The notes: generated by a model not told the origin, from the sequence alone. Shown: positions 7,983 to 16,850, counted from the first letter of the stretch. The stretch is DNA of 38,099 bases from Streptomyces triticisoli (GCF_003270085.1 NZ_QFDQ01000074.1:1-38099); one strand, 5' to 3'. Translations and numbers: made by a program.

Positions 7983-8012
7983 TGCGGAACCCCCGGTCAG
8001 GCGGGTTCCGCA
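7983..8012 (+). terminator. 10-bp stem hairpin between dihydropyrimidinase and LLM genes
   Basis: TGCGGAACCC and GGGTTCCGCA form a perfect 10-bp stem with a 10-nt loop. No U-tract follows, as is common in Streptomyces. It may attenuate transcription between the upstream enzyme genes and the F420 genes, or protect the 3' end of a processed mRNA. Confidence 0.5.
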
Positions 8013-8054
8013 CACCGGGCACATGTCTCGCAACACGAACGGAGCGGTGGCTCG

Positions 8055-9065
8055 ATGAAACTCCCCCTGGGCATCCACGTCGGCGAACGGCTGAGCCTGG
8101 AGCAGACGTACTGGCAGGCCGAACTCGCCGACCAGAACGGGTTCGAATCCGTGTGGGTCGCGGAGGGACGGCTGGCGCGCGACGGCATCGTCCCGGCCGC
8201 CGTCATCGCGAGCAAGACCCGCAACGTCAAGATCGGCACCGGCGTCGTCAACAACAAGAGCCGGAACGCCGCCCTGATGGCCGTCACCTTCAAGACCCTC
8301 GACGAGCTGGCTCCCGGCCGCGCCATCCTCGGCATCGGCGCCTGGTGGGAGCCGCTGGCCACCAAGGTCGGCCAGCCGCTGCGCAAGCCCGTCGCCTCGA
8401 TGCGCGAGTACATCACCGTGCTGCAGAGCTTCTTCCGCAACGAGCTCGTCTCCTTCGACGGCGAGTTCGTGCAGATGCAGGACGTGCGCTTCGACAGCAT
8501 GTACCGGGAGAACAAGCCGGTCGACATCCCCATCTACATCGGCGCTGTCGGCCCCCGCATGCTGGAGCTGGCCGGTGAGATCAGCGACGGCGTGCACATG
8601 GACTTCCTGCTGCCGCCCTCGTACCTGGTCGGCGCGAAGGAGGCGATCAACAAGGGCATCGCCAAGCGGACCGACGGCAAGGACTCGATCGACCTCACGC
8701 AGATCGTCGCGTGCAGCGTCAACGACGACGACCCGCAGGAAGCGATCGACGCCTGCAAGGCGTTCCTCACCCTCTACCTCGCCCAGCAGCCGCACATCGC
8801 CGAGCACTGCGGCGTGGAGCGCGAACTGGTGGACCGCATCCAGGAGCGGGCCGGCTGGCCCGCCACTCCCGAGGCGATCAAGAAGGCCATGCCGCTGGTT
8901 CCCAACAGCCTGGTGCAGAACGTCACCGCCTGCGGCACCACCGACGATGTGTTCTCCAAGCTGATGGAGTACCACGAGGCCGGGGTCCGCTGTCCGGTCG
9001 TCTCCACCCTGGGCGACAACAAGGAGTACACCCTGACCCGCATCGTCCAGGCCGCGAAGGGCTGA
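8055..9065 (+). CDS. LLM-class (luciferase-like) oxidoreductase, probably F420-dependent
   Basis: 336 residues of the bacterial luciferase-like fold, close in pattern to the F420-dependent Mer-like branch: LGIHVGERLSLEQTYWQAELAD at the start, GFESVWVAEG near residue 30, TGVVNNKSRN near 63-72, LDELAPGRAILGIGAWWEP near 85-103 and IPIYIGAVGPRMLELAGEISDG near 160-180. ATG 8055 follows GGAGCGG. The next gene encodes an F420:NADPH oxidoreductase and two F420-synthesis genes follow, so F420 rather than FMN is the likely cofactor. In the pathway the step without a gene is reduction of the pyrimidine to its 5,6-dihydro form; this is the best candidate. A monooxygenase role like RutA is the main alternative. 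Family is seen; reaction is inferred. Confidence 0.85.
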   Translation: MKLPLGIHVGERLSLEQTYWQAELADQNGFESVWVAEGRLARDGIVPAAVIASKTRNVKIGTGVVNNKSRNAALMAVTFKTLDELAPGRAILGIGAWWEPLATKVGQPLRKPVASMREYITVLQSFFRNELVSFDGEFVQMQDVRFDSMYRENKPVDIPIYIGAVGPRMLELAGEISDGVHMDFLLPPSYLVGAKEAINKGIAKRTDGKDSIDLTQIVACSVNDDDPQEAIDACKAFLTLYLAQQPHIAEHCGVERELVDRIQERAGWPATPEAIKKAMPLVPNSLVQNVTACGTTDDVFSKLMEYHEAGVRCPVVSTLGDNKEYTLTRIVQAAKG

Positions 9066-9070
9066 CGGCG

Positions 9071-9772
9071 ATGAGCGACTTCACGACCGGCCGGATCGCC
9101 GTGGTCGGCGGCACCGGCCCCCAGGGCAAGGGCCTGGCCTACCGGCTCGCCCGCGCCGGCCACCCGGTGGTGCTCGGCTCGCGCGACGCCGGCCGGGCCG
9201 CCGACGCGGCCGGGGAACTGCGCGCCCTGCCGGGCGTGGCCGCGACCGTCGACGGCGCCTCCAACGAGGACGCCGTCCGGCAGGCCGGAACCGTCCTGCT
9301 GTCCGTCCCCTACCAGGGCCACGCCGAACTGGTGACCTCGCTGGCCGACGGTCTCGCCGGCAAGGTGGTCATCTCCTGCGTGAACCCGCTGGGCTTCGAC
9401 AAGGGCGGCCCGTACGGTCTGCCCGTCGCGGCCGGGAGCGCCGCCGAGGAGGCGGCCGGGCTCGTCCCGACCGCCACGGTCGTCGGGGCCTTCCACCACC
9501 TGGCCGCCCCGCTGCTGCTCGACCCCGAGGCCGACCTGAGCCATGAGGACGTCCTCGTCTGCGGGGACGACGCCGACGCCAAGGCCCGGGTGATGGCCCT
9601 GGCCGCCGACGTCACCTCGGGCCGCGCGGTGGACGCGGGCCAGCTGCGGCTGGCCGCCCAGCTCGAACCGCTCACCGCGGTGCTGATCTCCGTCAACAAG
9701 CGCTACAAGACCAGGTCCGGAGTGGCACTCACCGGCCTGGCCCCCGCCGCCGTCAAGGAGGAAGTGGCATGA
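9071..9772 (+). CDS. npdG: NADPH-dependent F420 reductase (Fno/NpdG)
   Basis: 233 residues. The N-terminal Rossmann motif VVGGTGPQGKGLAYRLARAG (about 9-28) and LGSRD binding NADP, plus the C-terminal INKRYK-like block SVNKRYKTRSGVALTGL, are hallmarks of F420:NADPH oxidoreductase. It passes hydride between NADPH and F420; here it would supply F420H2 to the LLM enzyme just upstream (5-bp gap). ATG 9071 is the first start after the LLM stop; the longer frame from 8711 lies inside the LLM gene. Its stop overlaps the nitrilase start as ATGA, indicating translational coupling. Confidence 0.9.
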   Translation: MSDFTTGRIAVVGGTGPQGKGLAYRLARAGHPVVLGSRDAGRAADAAGELRALPGVAATVDGASNEDAVRQAGTVLLSVPYQGHAELVTSLADGLAGKVVISCVNPLGFDKGGPYGLPVAAGSAAEEAAGLVPTATVVGAFHHLAAPLLLDPEADLSHEDVLVCGDDADAKARVMALAADVTSGRAVDAGQLRLAAQLEPLTAVLISVNKRYKTRSGVALTGLAPAAVKEEVA

Positions 9773-10602
9773 GACTCGCCGCGGTCCAGCTCCGGGCCAC
9801 CGACGACCGGACCGAGACCATCGAACGCGCCGGCGACCTGGTGGACACCGCCGTCGACCAGGGAGCCGGGATCGTCCTGCTGCCCGAGCTGTTCGCCGTC
9901 CCGTTCGTCCAGCCCGACCCCGACCCGGACTACTTCCGGCACGCGGAGAGCCTCGACGGACCCTCGAACACCATGGCGGCGGAACGTTCCCGCAGGGCCG
10001 GCATCACCGTCGTCTCCTCCTTCTTCGAGGAGGGCGAGGTGCCCGGCGTCTACTACAACACCGCCTGCACCTACGTGCGCGGTGAGCTGAAGTCGGTCTA
10101 CCGCAAGTCCCACCTGCCGTTCTCCAACGGCTTCCCCGAGAAGTTCTACTTCCGGCCCGGCGAGAGCGAGCCCGAGGTCGTGGACACCGGCGAGACCGGT
10201 GTCGGCACGATCATCTGCTACGAGCGGCACTTCCCGGAGCTGAGCCGGATCGTCGCCCTGCGCGGAGGCTCCGTGCTCTGTGTGCCGGTGGCCTCGGCGA
10301 GCGCGCCGATGCGCGAGGTGTTCCAGCTGGAGCTGCGTGCCCACGCCGTCTTCAACGGGATGTTCGTCATCTGCTCCAACCGCGTCGGCAGGGAGGGCGT
10401 CAAGGAGTACTTCGGGCTCAGCGCGATCTACGGCCCCGACGGCGACATCCTCGCCCAGGCCTCCGACGACGGCGACGACGTCGCCGTCGCCGAGGTGGAC
10501 CTGGAGCGTGTGGCCGCCACCCGGCGCAGCCGCCCGTTCCTGCGCGACCGCCGCCCGGAGCTGTACGACCGGCTGACCGGCATGGGACCGGCGACGCCAT
10601 GA
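9769..10602 (+). CDS. nitrilase-family amidohydrolase, probable beta-ureidopropionase
   Basis: 277 residues with the complete nitrilase triad: Glu40 in LLPELF, Lys113 in YRKSHLP and Cys150 in IICYERHFPE. The FSNGFPEKFYFRPGE and ASASAPMREVFQLELRAHA segments resemble the N-carbamoyl-beta-alanine / N-carbamoylputrescine branch of carbon-nitrogen hydrolases. It would remove the carbamoyl group from the dihydropyrimidinase product, releasing CO2, ammonia and beta-alanine. It is translationally coupled on both sides (ATGA with npdG and with cofC). The carbamoyl substrate is inferred from family branch and context. Confidence 0.85.
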   Translation: MRLAAVQLRATDDRTETIERAGDLVDTAVDQGAGIVLLPELFAVPFVQPDPDPDYFRHAESLDGPSNTMAAERSRRAGITVVSSFFEEGEVPGVYYNTACTYVRGELKSVYRKSHLPFSNGFPEKFYFRPGESEPEVVDTGETGVGTIICYERHFPELSRIVALRGGSVLCVPVASASAPMREVFQLELRAHAVFNGMFVICSNRVGREGVKEYFGLSAIYGPDGDILAQASDDGDDVAVAEVDLERVAATRRSRPFLRDRRPELYDRLTGMGPATP

Positions 10603-11285
10603 CCACGCCATGGATCGCACTGGTACCGGCCAAGTCCTTCGCGCGGGCCAAGAGCCGGTGTGCCGGGCTCACGCCGGACGCCAGGCGTTCCCTGGCCAAG
10701 GCCATGCTGACCGATGTGGTGCGGCGGCTTCGAGGGGTGGCCGCCGTCCACTCGGTCGTCGTGGTGACGACGGATCCCGAGGTGACGGGCCTGGCCCTCG
10801 CCTCGGGGGCCGCCGTCTCGGGCTCGAGGCGCTTCCCCGGCCTCAACGGCGAGGTCGGGGAAGCCCTCGAGGTGGTCGGCGGTGCCGCCCCCGCTGCCGC
10901 ACTCGCCCTGATCATGGGTGACCTGGCGGGGGCGGGCACCGCCGACTACGCGACGGCCCTCGCCCTGGCCGCCCGCCACCGGCGCGCGGTCGTCGGGGAC
11001 GCCGACGGCACCGGGACGACCCTGCTCACCCTGCGGGACGCGGCGGACTTCCGGCCGTTCCTCGGCCCCGGCTCCCTGAGGCGGTTCCACGCCGCCGGAT
11101 ACCACGACCTCGGCGTGGGGCCCGCGTCCCCGCTGCGCCGGGACATCGACACCGTCGACCACCTGCTGTCACTGCCCCCGCACACGCTCGGCCCCGCGAC
11201 CCGGCGATGGCTCGCCGCCACCTTCCCCGCCGGTGGACCCCGGCCGGATCCGAGCACGCACGAACGAAGGGTCGGAGCCCTGTGA
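10599..11285 (+). CDS. cofC: CofC/FbiD-like guanylyltransferase of F420 biosynthesis
   Basis: 228 residues of the MobA-like nucleotidyltransferase fold. [20 protein letters not shown] (about 8-27) is the nucleotide-binding loop of CofC, followed by LIMGDLA near 105, [13 protein letters not shown] near 130 and [11 protein letters not shown] near 155. The enzyme activates 2-phospholactate or phosphoenolpyruvate with GTP for attachment to Fo in F420 synthesis. Start ATG 10599 overlaps the nitrilase stop; its own stop overlaps the fbiC start. The Pro/Arg-rich C-terminal 20 residues look dispensable. It being sandwiched in a catabolic operon is unusual. Confidence 0.87.
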   Translation: MTTPWIALVPAKSFARAKSRCAGLTPDARRSLAKAMLTDVVRRLRGVAAVHSVVVVTTDPEVTGLALASGAAVSGSRRFPGLNGEVGEALEVVGGAAPAAALALIMGDLAGAGTADYATALALAARHRRAVVGDADGTGTTLLTLRDAADFRPFLGPGSLRRFHAAGYHDLGVGPASPLRRDIDTVDHLLSLPPHTLGPATRRWLAATFPAGGPRPDPSTHERRVGAL

Positions 11286-13909
11286 ACGGTCTTCCCAGCC
11301 CCAACCGCTCGGCCATGAACCGGGCGCTGCGCCGAGCCGCCGACGCCGTGACGCTCGACGCCGCCGAGGCCGAGGTCCTGCTGCACGCGCGCGGCGCCGA
11401 TCTGGACCGGCTCTGCGCGGCGGCGAGCCGGGTCCGCGACGCCGGCCTCGAGGCCGCCGGGCGGCCCGGCGTGATCACCTACTCCCGCAAGGTGTTCATC
11501 CCGCTCACCCGGCTGTGCCGCGACCGCTGTCACTACTGCACCTTCGCCACCGTCCCGGGACGGCTCCCCGCGCCCTACCTCAGCCCCGACGAGGTGCTGG
11601 ACATCGCCCGCGCGGGAGCGTCGGCGGGGTGCAAGGAGGCACTGTTCACGCTGGGCGACCGACCCGAGGAGCGCTGGCCCGCGGCCCGTGCCTGGCTGGA
11701 CGCGCACGGCTACGACGACACGCTCAGCTACGTACGCGCCATGGCCGTCCGGGTGCTGGAGGAGACCGGCCTGCTGCCGCACCTCAATCCCGGGGTGCTG
11801 TCCTGGACCGACCTCCAGCGGCTGAAGCCGGTGGCGCCGAGCATGGGCATGATGCTGGAGACCACGGCGACCCGGCTGTGGTCCGAGCCCGGCGGCCCGC
11901 ACTACGGCTCACCCGACAAGGAGCCCGCGGTGCGGCTGCGGGTCCTGGAGGACGCGGGCCGCAGCAACGTGCCGTTCACCACCGGCATCCTCATCGGCAT
12001 CGGGGAGACCCTCGCCGAACGGATCGACGCCCTGCGGGAGATCCGCCGGATCTCCCGGGCGTACGGGGGGATCCAGGAGGTGATCGTGCAGAACTTCCGG
12101 GCCAAGCCGGACACGGCGATGCGCGACGCGCCCGACGCCGGCCCGGCCGAACTGGCCGCCACCATCGCGGTGGCGCGGCTGCTGCTCGGCCCCGGGGCCC
12201 GCATCCAGGCCCCGCCGAACCTGGTCGGCGAGGAGTTCGCGCTGATGCTGCGGGCCGGCATCGACGACTGGGGCGGGGTGTCCCCGGTGACCGGCGACCA
12301 CGTCAACCCCGAGCGGCCCTGGCCGGTGATCGAGGAACTGGCCGCGCACACCGCGGCCGCGGGCTTCACCCTCCGCGAGCGGCTGACGGTGTACCCCGAG
12401 CACCTGCGGCGCGGTGAGCCGTGGCTGGATCCCCGGCTGACCCCCCATGTGGCGGCGCTCGCCGATCCCGCGACCGGCCTGGCGGCCGAGGGGGCACTCC
12501 CCCGCGGCCTGCCCTGGCAGGAGCCGGAGACACCGCTCGTCGCCACCGGCCGCACCGACCTGTTCGCCGCCATCGACACCGACGGCCGTACCACCGACCG
12601 GCGGGCGGACTTCGACTCGGTGTACGGGGACTGGTCGGCGGTCGCCCGAGCGGTGCCGGAGGCGGCACGCGCGTCCGGGCGGACGGGTGAGGAGGGATCC
12701 GTGCCGTCCGGGGGTGCACGGCCGGAGCGGCTGCGACCCGAGTTCGCGGCGGCGCTGCGGGCGGCTCAGGCCGACCCCGCGGGGCTCGCGTCCGCGTCCG
12801 CACTGACCCTGCTGGGCGCTGCGCCGGGTGCGGAGATCGAGGCACTGGCCGGGCTCGCCGACGACCTGCGTACCGAGGCGGCCGGCGACGAGATCACCTA
12901 TGTGGTCACCCGCAACATCAACTTCACCAACGTCTGCTACACGGGTTGCCGCTTCTGCGCCTTCGCCCAGCGCCGCACCGACGCCGACGCGTACACCCTG
13001 TCGCTGGAGCAGATCGGGGTGCGGGCCGAGGAGGCGTGGGGGGTGGGGGCGAGCGAGGTCTGCCTCCAGGGCGGGATCCACCCGGATCTGCCGGGCAGCG
13101 CATACTTCGACATCGCCGCCGAGATCAAGCGGCGTACTCCGGGCATGCACGTGCACGCCTTCTCGCCCATGGAGGTCGTCAACGGCGCGACCAGGATGGA
13201 CCTGTCGGTACGGGAGTGGCTCCAGGCGGCGAAGGAGGCGGGCGTCGACTCGTTGCCCGGCACGGCCGCCGAGATCCTCGACGACGAGGTCCGCTGGGTG
13301 CTCACCAAGGGGAAGCTTCCCGCGGCCCAGTGGATCGACGTGGTCACCACCGCGCACGGGCTGGGCATCCCGACCACGGCGACGATGATGTACGGCCACG
13401 TGGACACTCCGCGCCACTGGGTGGACCACATCAAGCTGATCGGACGGCTCCAGGAGGAGACGGGCGGGTTCACCGAGTTCGTTCTCCTGCCGTTCGTCCA
13501 TACCAACTCCCCGGTCTACCTGGCCGGAATCGCCCGGTCCGGGCCGACCGCCCTGGAGAACCGGGCCGTGCACGCCCTGGCTCGGATCCTGCTGCACGGC
13601 AGGATCCGCAATATCCAGACGAGCTGGGTGAAGCTGGCGCGGCAGAGCGTCCTCGACGTCCTGCGAGGCGGTGTCAACGACATCGGCGGAACGCTGATGG
13701 AGGAGACCATCAGCAGGATGGCGGGTTCCGAGCAGGGCAGCCACAAGAGCGTGAGCGACCTGGAGGCCCTGGCCCACGACGCCGGCCGCCCGGCCCGTAT
13801 GAGGACCACCACGTACGGCGCCGTCAGCGCGGAGCGGGAGGCGGTGGCCCGCGCGCACGACGGGGTGTGGCGGCCGTCGAGGCGGTCCCTGACGCTGCTC
13901 AATTCGTAG
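11282..13909 (+). CDS. fbiC: FbiC, Fo synthase (CofG-CofH fusion)
   Basis: 875 residues with two radical-SAM halves, the actinobacterial arrangement. The CofG half carries C79-x3-C83-x2-C86 ([10 protein letters not shown]) and the CofH half C552-x3-C556-x2-C559 ([10 protein letters not shown]). It joins tyrosine and 5-amino-6-ribitylaminouracil to make the deazaflavin Fo. Conserved blocks include [31 protein letters not shown], and in the second half [36 protein letters not shown] and MMYGHVD. GTG 11282 is chosen because it overlaps the cofC stop (GTGA); the longer frame from 11207 lies within cofC. CofD (FbiA) and CofE (FbiB) are not in the window, so F420 completion depends on genes elsewhere. 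Confidence 0.95.
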   Translation: MNGLPSPNRSAMNRALRRAADAVTLDAAEAEVLLHARGADLDRLCAAASRVRDAGLEAAGRPGVITYSRKVFIPLTRLCRDRCHYCTFATVPGRLPAPYLSPDEVLDIARAGASAGCKEALFTLGDRPEERWPAARAWLDAHGYDDTLSYVRAMAVRVLEETGLLPHLNPGVLSWTDLQRLKPVAPSMGMMLETTATRLWSEPGGPHYGSPDKEPAVRLRVLEDAGRSNVPFTTGILIGIGETLAERIDALREIRRISRAYGGIQEVIVQNFRAKPDTAMRDAPDAGPAELAATIAVARLLLGPGARIQAPPNLVGEEFALMLRAGIDDWGGVSPVTGDHVNPERPWPVIEELAAHTAAAGFTLRERLTVYPEHLRRGEPWLDPRLTPHVAALADPATGLAAEGALPRGLPWQEPETPLVATGRTDLFAAIDTDGRTTDRRADFDSVYGDWSAVARAVPEAARASGRTGEEGSVPSGGARPERLRPEFAAALRAAQADPAGLASASALTLLGAAPGAEIEALAGLADDLRTEAAGDEITYVVTRNINFTNVCYTGCRFCAFAQRRTDADAYTLSLEQIGVRAEEAWGVGASEVCLQGGIHPDLPGSAYFDIAAEIKRRTPGMHVHAFSPMEVVNGATRMDLSVREWLQAAKEAGVDSLPGTAAEILDDEVRWVLTKGKLPAAQWIDVVTTAHGLGIPTTATMMYGHVDTPRHWVDHIKLIGRLQEETGGFTEFVLLPFVHTNSPVYLAGIARSGPTALENRAVHALARILLHGRIRNIQTSWVKLARQSVLDVLRGGVNDIGGTLMEETISRMAGSEQGSHKSVSDLEALAHDAGRPARMRTTTYGAVSAEREAVARAHDGVWRPSRRSLTLLNS

Positions 13910-13966
13910 GACACGGCCCTTACACCCGCCCGCCGGGACAATGTCCCGTACGGTCCCGGCGAATAT

Positions 13967-14062
13967 CGGATACGCCGGCGAATCCCCCGTGCACCGCCTC
14001 GCCCATTTCCCCGGGGCGGCAGTCGAAGCGCATTGCCGCGGGGTGATTAGCCGGCGTATCCG
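13967..14062. repeat. long imperfect inverted repeat downstream of fbiC
   Basis: The left arm 13967-13988 (CGGATACGCCGGC, then GAATC and a C-run) is mirrored by the right arm 14040-14062, whose reverse complement reads CGGATACGCCGGC, TAATC, A and a C-run. Thirteen bases are perfect and the rest is nearly so. About 50 nt lie between the arms. It could be a terminator-like structure for unit A, a leader structure upstream of unit B's promoter, or the remnant of a small mobile element. Confidence 0.5.
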
Positions 14063-14124
14063 GCGTTCCCCGAATAAGGGATTACGGCGCCTTGCACAAC
14101 CTGCCGAACATTTCATCCAAACCG

Positions 14125-14153
14125 TTGACGAGAACCGAGCCGCCCTCTAGCGT
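14125..14153 (+). promoter_or_regulatory. sigma70-type promoter of unit B
   Basis: TTGACG (14125-14130), a 17-bp spacer and TAGCGT (14148-14153) match the HrdB-type Streptomyces consensus well. The predicted start near 14160 lies inside the operator. Confidence 0.7.
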
Positions 14154-14179
14154 GAACCATCAGTTCACTCAGCGATCCA
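14153..14179. promoter_or_regulatory. shared three-half-site operator, copy 2 (unit B)
   Basis: TGAACC-ATC-AGTTCA with a degenerate third half-site CGATCC 20 bp from the first. It aligns base for base with copies 1 and 3 (conserved TGAACC, GTTC, CT and ACC/TCC). It overlaps the -10 box and start, fitting repression. Confidence 0.75.
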
Positions 14180-14266
14180 GTCGGCTGGGTGGCTCGACAG
14201 GTCGGCAGGGGCGATCAGATCCCCTCCCTGAACGACACATCCGAAGGATTCGGAGAGTGCCTGAGC

Positions 14267-15211
14267 ATGACTGCGACCAACATCTCTGCATCGCCCGGAC
14301 CACCTGCGGCCCGTAAGGGACAGGCGGATCCCGTGATGCCCCGCGAGCCGGGCCGCGGGGGTGCCCTCGTCCGCCGGCTCACCGACCCACTCGGCACCCT
14401 CCTCGTCGTGGCCGTCCTCGCCGGCCTGTGGGAGGGCTACAAGGCGTTCGGCCGGGCCGTCGACGACCGGATCCTCGGGATCGGCCTGCCGGTCGCCACC
14501 GACGACCTGTCGATGCCGCACCTGTGGACGATCGTCGGCTCGCTCACGGCGCCGGCCCGCGCGGGCGACACGACCTCACTGGCGGTGTACCTCGTCGGCG
14601 AGACCACCGTGACGCTCCGCGAAGCCCTCTACGGCCTGGCGGCCGGATCGCTCCTCGGTCTCGCGCTGGCGGTGCTCTTCCTCCATGTGACACCGGTGAG
14701 CAAGGGCCTGATGCCCTGGCTGGTCGCCTCCCAGACGGTCCCGCTGGTCGCCATCGCCCCGATGATCGTGATCTGGGGCGGCAAGGCGGGTCTGCCGCCG
14801 TGGGTCGCGGTCACCGGCATCGCCGCCTACCTCGCGTTCTTCCCCGTCACCATCAACTCCCTGCGCGGGCTGAAGTCCCCGCCCAAGGTGCAGCTCGACT
14901 TCATGCGCAGCGTCGGCGCCGGACGCGCCCGGGTGCTGTGGTCGCTCCGGTTCCCGGCGGCCCTCCCGTACGTCTTCGCCGGACTGCGGCTCGCCGCGAC
15001 CGCGAGCGTGGTGGGGGCCATCGTGGGCGAGCTGTCGGCCGGCACCGGACGCGGCATCGGCCGCGCGATCCTCACCTCCGCCTATTACTACTCGAACGGG
15101 CCGGAGAAGCTGTACGCCGCCGTCCTCGTCGCCGCGATCGCCGGAATCCTCTTCGTGCAGGTCCTCGCCCTGCTGGAGCGGTTCGCCCTCCGCCACCGGC
15201 ACGCCCGCTAG
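14267..15211 (+). CDS. ABC transporter permease (SsuC/ThiX-like), first
   Basis: 314 residues with about six membrane helices. The BPD_transp_1 coupling loop is at 'PPKVQLDFMRSVGAGRARVLW' (EAA-type region), followed by LRFPAALPYVFAGLRLAATASVVGAIVGE, typical of nitrate/sulfonate/taurine and thiamine-precursor permeases. ATG 14267 is used because GGAGAG (14252-14257) precedes it; the longer frame from 14189 is a leader. It belongs to an importer with the ATPase, second permease and lipoprotein downstream. Two different permeases imply a heterodimeric channel. Confidence 0.9.
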   Translation: MTATNISASPGPPAARKGQADPVMPREPGRGGALVRRLTDPLGTLLVVAVLAGLWEGYKAFGRAVDDRILGIGLPVATDDLSMPHLWTIVGSLTAPARAGDTTSLAVYLVGETTVTLREALYGLAAGSLLGLALAVLFLHVTPVSKGLMPWLVASQTVPLVAIAPMIVIWGGKAGLPPWVAVTGIAAYLAFFPVTINSLRGLKSPPKVQLDFMRSVGAGRARVLWSLRFPAALPYVFAGLRLAATASVVGAIVGELSAGTGRGIGRAILTSAYYYSNGPEKLYAAVLVAAIAGILFVQVLALLERFALRHRHAR

Positions 15212-15240
15212 CCGAGAACCCACAACCCCTGGAGCCACTG

Positions 15241-16035
15241 ATGGCCGAGCCCGCAATCATCTCCGTGCGCGGAGTCAACAAAGTCTTCAACGGCGGTTCC
15301 GACCGCGCGGTCACCGCTCTGCAGGACATCGACCTGACCCTCGGGCGGGGCGAGTTCATCTCCCTGCTCGGGCCCAGCGGCTGCGGCAAGTCCACGCTGC
15401 TGCGGGTAATGGCGGACCTCACCGCACCCACGAGCGGCACCGTCACCGTCAACGGCAAGACACCGGGTGCGGCACGCGCCGACCGCGACTACGGCATGGT
15501 CTTCCAGCAGGCCGGCCTGTTCGAGTGGCGCAGTGTCCTGCGCAACGTGGAACTCCCGCTCCAGGTCGCGGGAGCGAAGAAGGAGGTCCACCGGGCCAAG
15601 GCGATGGAGATGCTGGAACTGGTCCGCCTCAGCGAGTTCGCCGGGCACTACCCCTGGCAGCTCTCCGGCGGTATGCAGCAGCGCGTGGCGATCGCCCGCG
15701 CTCTCTCCACCGACCCCGAGATCCTCTTCATGGACGAACCGCTCGGAGCCCTGGACGAGATGAACCGCGAACGGCTCCAGGGAGAACTGCTGCGCATCTG
15801 GGGCGACACCCGCACCACCGTCGTGTTCGTCACGCACAGCATCTCCGAGGCCGTGTTCCTCTCCTCGCGGGTGGTGGTGATGTCCGCGCGGCCCGGCCGC
15901 GTCGCGGCCTGCATCGACGTGGACCTGCCCCACCCCAGGACCGCCGAGACGCGCACCACACCGGAGTTCTTCGAGAAGGTCAAGGAAGTCCGCGAAGCCC
16001 TGCACGGGGCCCCGAGCGAGCAGGCGGCGGCATGA
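15241..16035 (+). CDS. ABC transporter ATP-binding protein (SsuB/ThiZ-like)
   Basis: 264 residues with Walker A GPSGCGKST (about 44-52), Q-loop VFQQAG, signature LSGGMQQR, Walker B ILFMDEP and the H-loop VFVTHS. The C-terminal 'ARPGRVAACIDVDLPHPR' is typical of the nitrate/sulfonate/bicarbonate/taurine ATPase branch. It energises uptake through the two flanking permeases. It lies 29 bp after the first permease and its stop overlaps the second permease start (ATGA). Confidence 0.94.
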   Translation: MAEPAIISVRGVNKVFNGGSDRAVTALQDIDLTLGRGEFISLLGPSGCGKSTLLRVMADLTAPTSGTVTVNGKTPGAARADRDYGMVFQQAGLFEWRSVLRNVELPLQVAGAKKEVHRAKAMEMLELVRLSEFAGHYPWQLSGGMQQRVAIARALSTDPEILFMDEPLGALDEMNRERLQGELLRIWGDTRTTVVFVTHSISEAVFLSSRVVVMSARPGRVAACIDVDLPHPRTAETRTTPEFFEKVKEVREALHGAPSEQAAA

Positions 16036-16850
16036 GTACCCTCCGGCTTTCCCGCCCCGCCGGCGGCCCTGCGCTCAAGGCACGCGCCCTGCGGTTCACG
16101 CCGGTCGCGCTGACCGCCGTGATCCTGCTCAGCCTGTGGCAGGCGGCCATCACGCTGTTCGACGTGCCTGTGTTCATCATGCCGACCCCGGTCATGATCG
16201 CCGAGGCGTTCCAGCACGACTTCGGGACGATCATGTCCGCGTCCCGGTCCACTGTCGAGCCCGTTCTGCTCGGGCTGGTCATGGGGTCGCTCGGCGGTGT
16301 CGCCGTGGCCCTCGTCGTCAGCCGCTTCCCCCGGCTGTCGGGCCCGGTGCTCAACACCGCCGTACTGATCAACTGCGCGCCCATCGTCGCCCTGGCCCCG
16401 ATCTTCAACAACTGGTTCGGTGTGACCAGCCTGCTCTCCAAGGCCGGGGTCGCCGCCGTCATGGTGTTCTTCCCGGTGTTCGTCAACACCACCCGGGGCC
16501 TGCTCCAGATCGCGCCCCTGCACCTGGAGATCATGGAGTCCCTCGCGGCCGGCCCGCGCCAGGTGGCCTTCCTGCTACGGCTGCCCAACGCGCTCCCGTT
16601 CGTCTTCAACGCGCTGAAACTCGGCACCACCCTCGCCGTCATCGGCGTGATCGTCAGCGAGTACTTCGGTGGCAGCACCGAGGCGCTCGGCGTGTACATC
16701 GCCTATCAGGCGGCCCTTCCCCGCTTCGACTACGCCTGGGCCGGAATTCTCGTATCCGGTGCGATCGGACTCGGCCTGTTCGGGGCCGTAACGCTCCTGG
16801 AGCGAATCCTCATGCCCTGGCACGATTCCCTGCACGAAGAAAAATCCTGA
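16032..16850 (+). CDS. ABC transporter permease (SsuC/ThiX-like), second
   Basis: 272 residues, about six helices, with the coupling loop LHLEIMESLAAGPRQVAFLLRLPNALPFVFNALKLGTTLAVIGVIVSEYFGG. The start ATG 16032 overlaps the ATPase stop. The PTPVMIAEAF segment after the first helix is a family hallmark. It pairs with the permease at 14267; the two are only distantly similar, so they are not a recent duplication. Confidence 0.9.
   Translation: MSTLRLSRPAGGPALKARALRFTPVALTAVILLSLWQAAITLFDVPVFIMPTPVMIAEAFQHDFGTIMSASRSTVEPVLLGLVMGSLGGVAVALVVSRFPRLSGPVLNTAVLINCAPIVALAPIFNNWFGVTSLLSKAGVAAVMVFFPVFVNTTRGLLQIAPLHLEIMESLAAGPRQVAFLLRLPNALPFVFNALKLGTTLAVIGVIVSEYFGGSTEALGVYIAYQAALPRFDYAWAGILVSGAIGLGLFGAVTLLERILMPWHDSLHEEKS

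Larger units (their letters stand above)
13910..14266. other. 357-bp intergenic region between units A and B
   Basis: No gene is supported here. It contains GGGACAATGTCCC (13937-13949, a small palindrome), the long inverted repeat at 13967-14062, the unit B promoter at 14125-14153 and the shared operator at 14153-14179. A leader of about 100 nt runs from the predicted start to the permease gene. Confidence 0.7.

Noticed and set aside
8055..9065. LLM protein as RutA-type uracil monooxygenase
   Set aside because: No RutB, RutC or RutD partner and no flavin reductase nearby, while dihydropyrimidinase and an F420 reductase are present; a reductive role fits better, though it is not excluded.
11909..14116. 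Very long open frame on the minus strand (735 codons) opposite fbiC, and similar long antisense frames opposite most genes
   Set aside because: These are shadows caused by high GC; they lack family motifs, ribosome sites and natural amino-acid composition, while the plus strand carries clear FbiC motifs.
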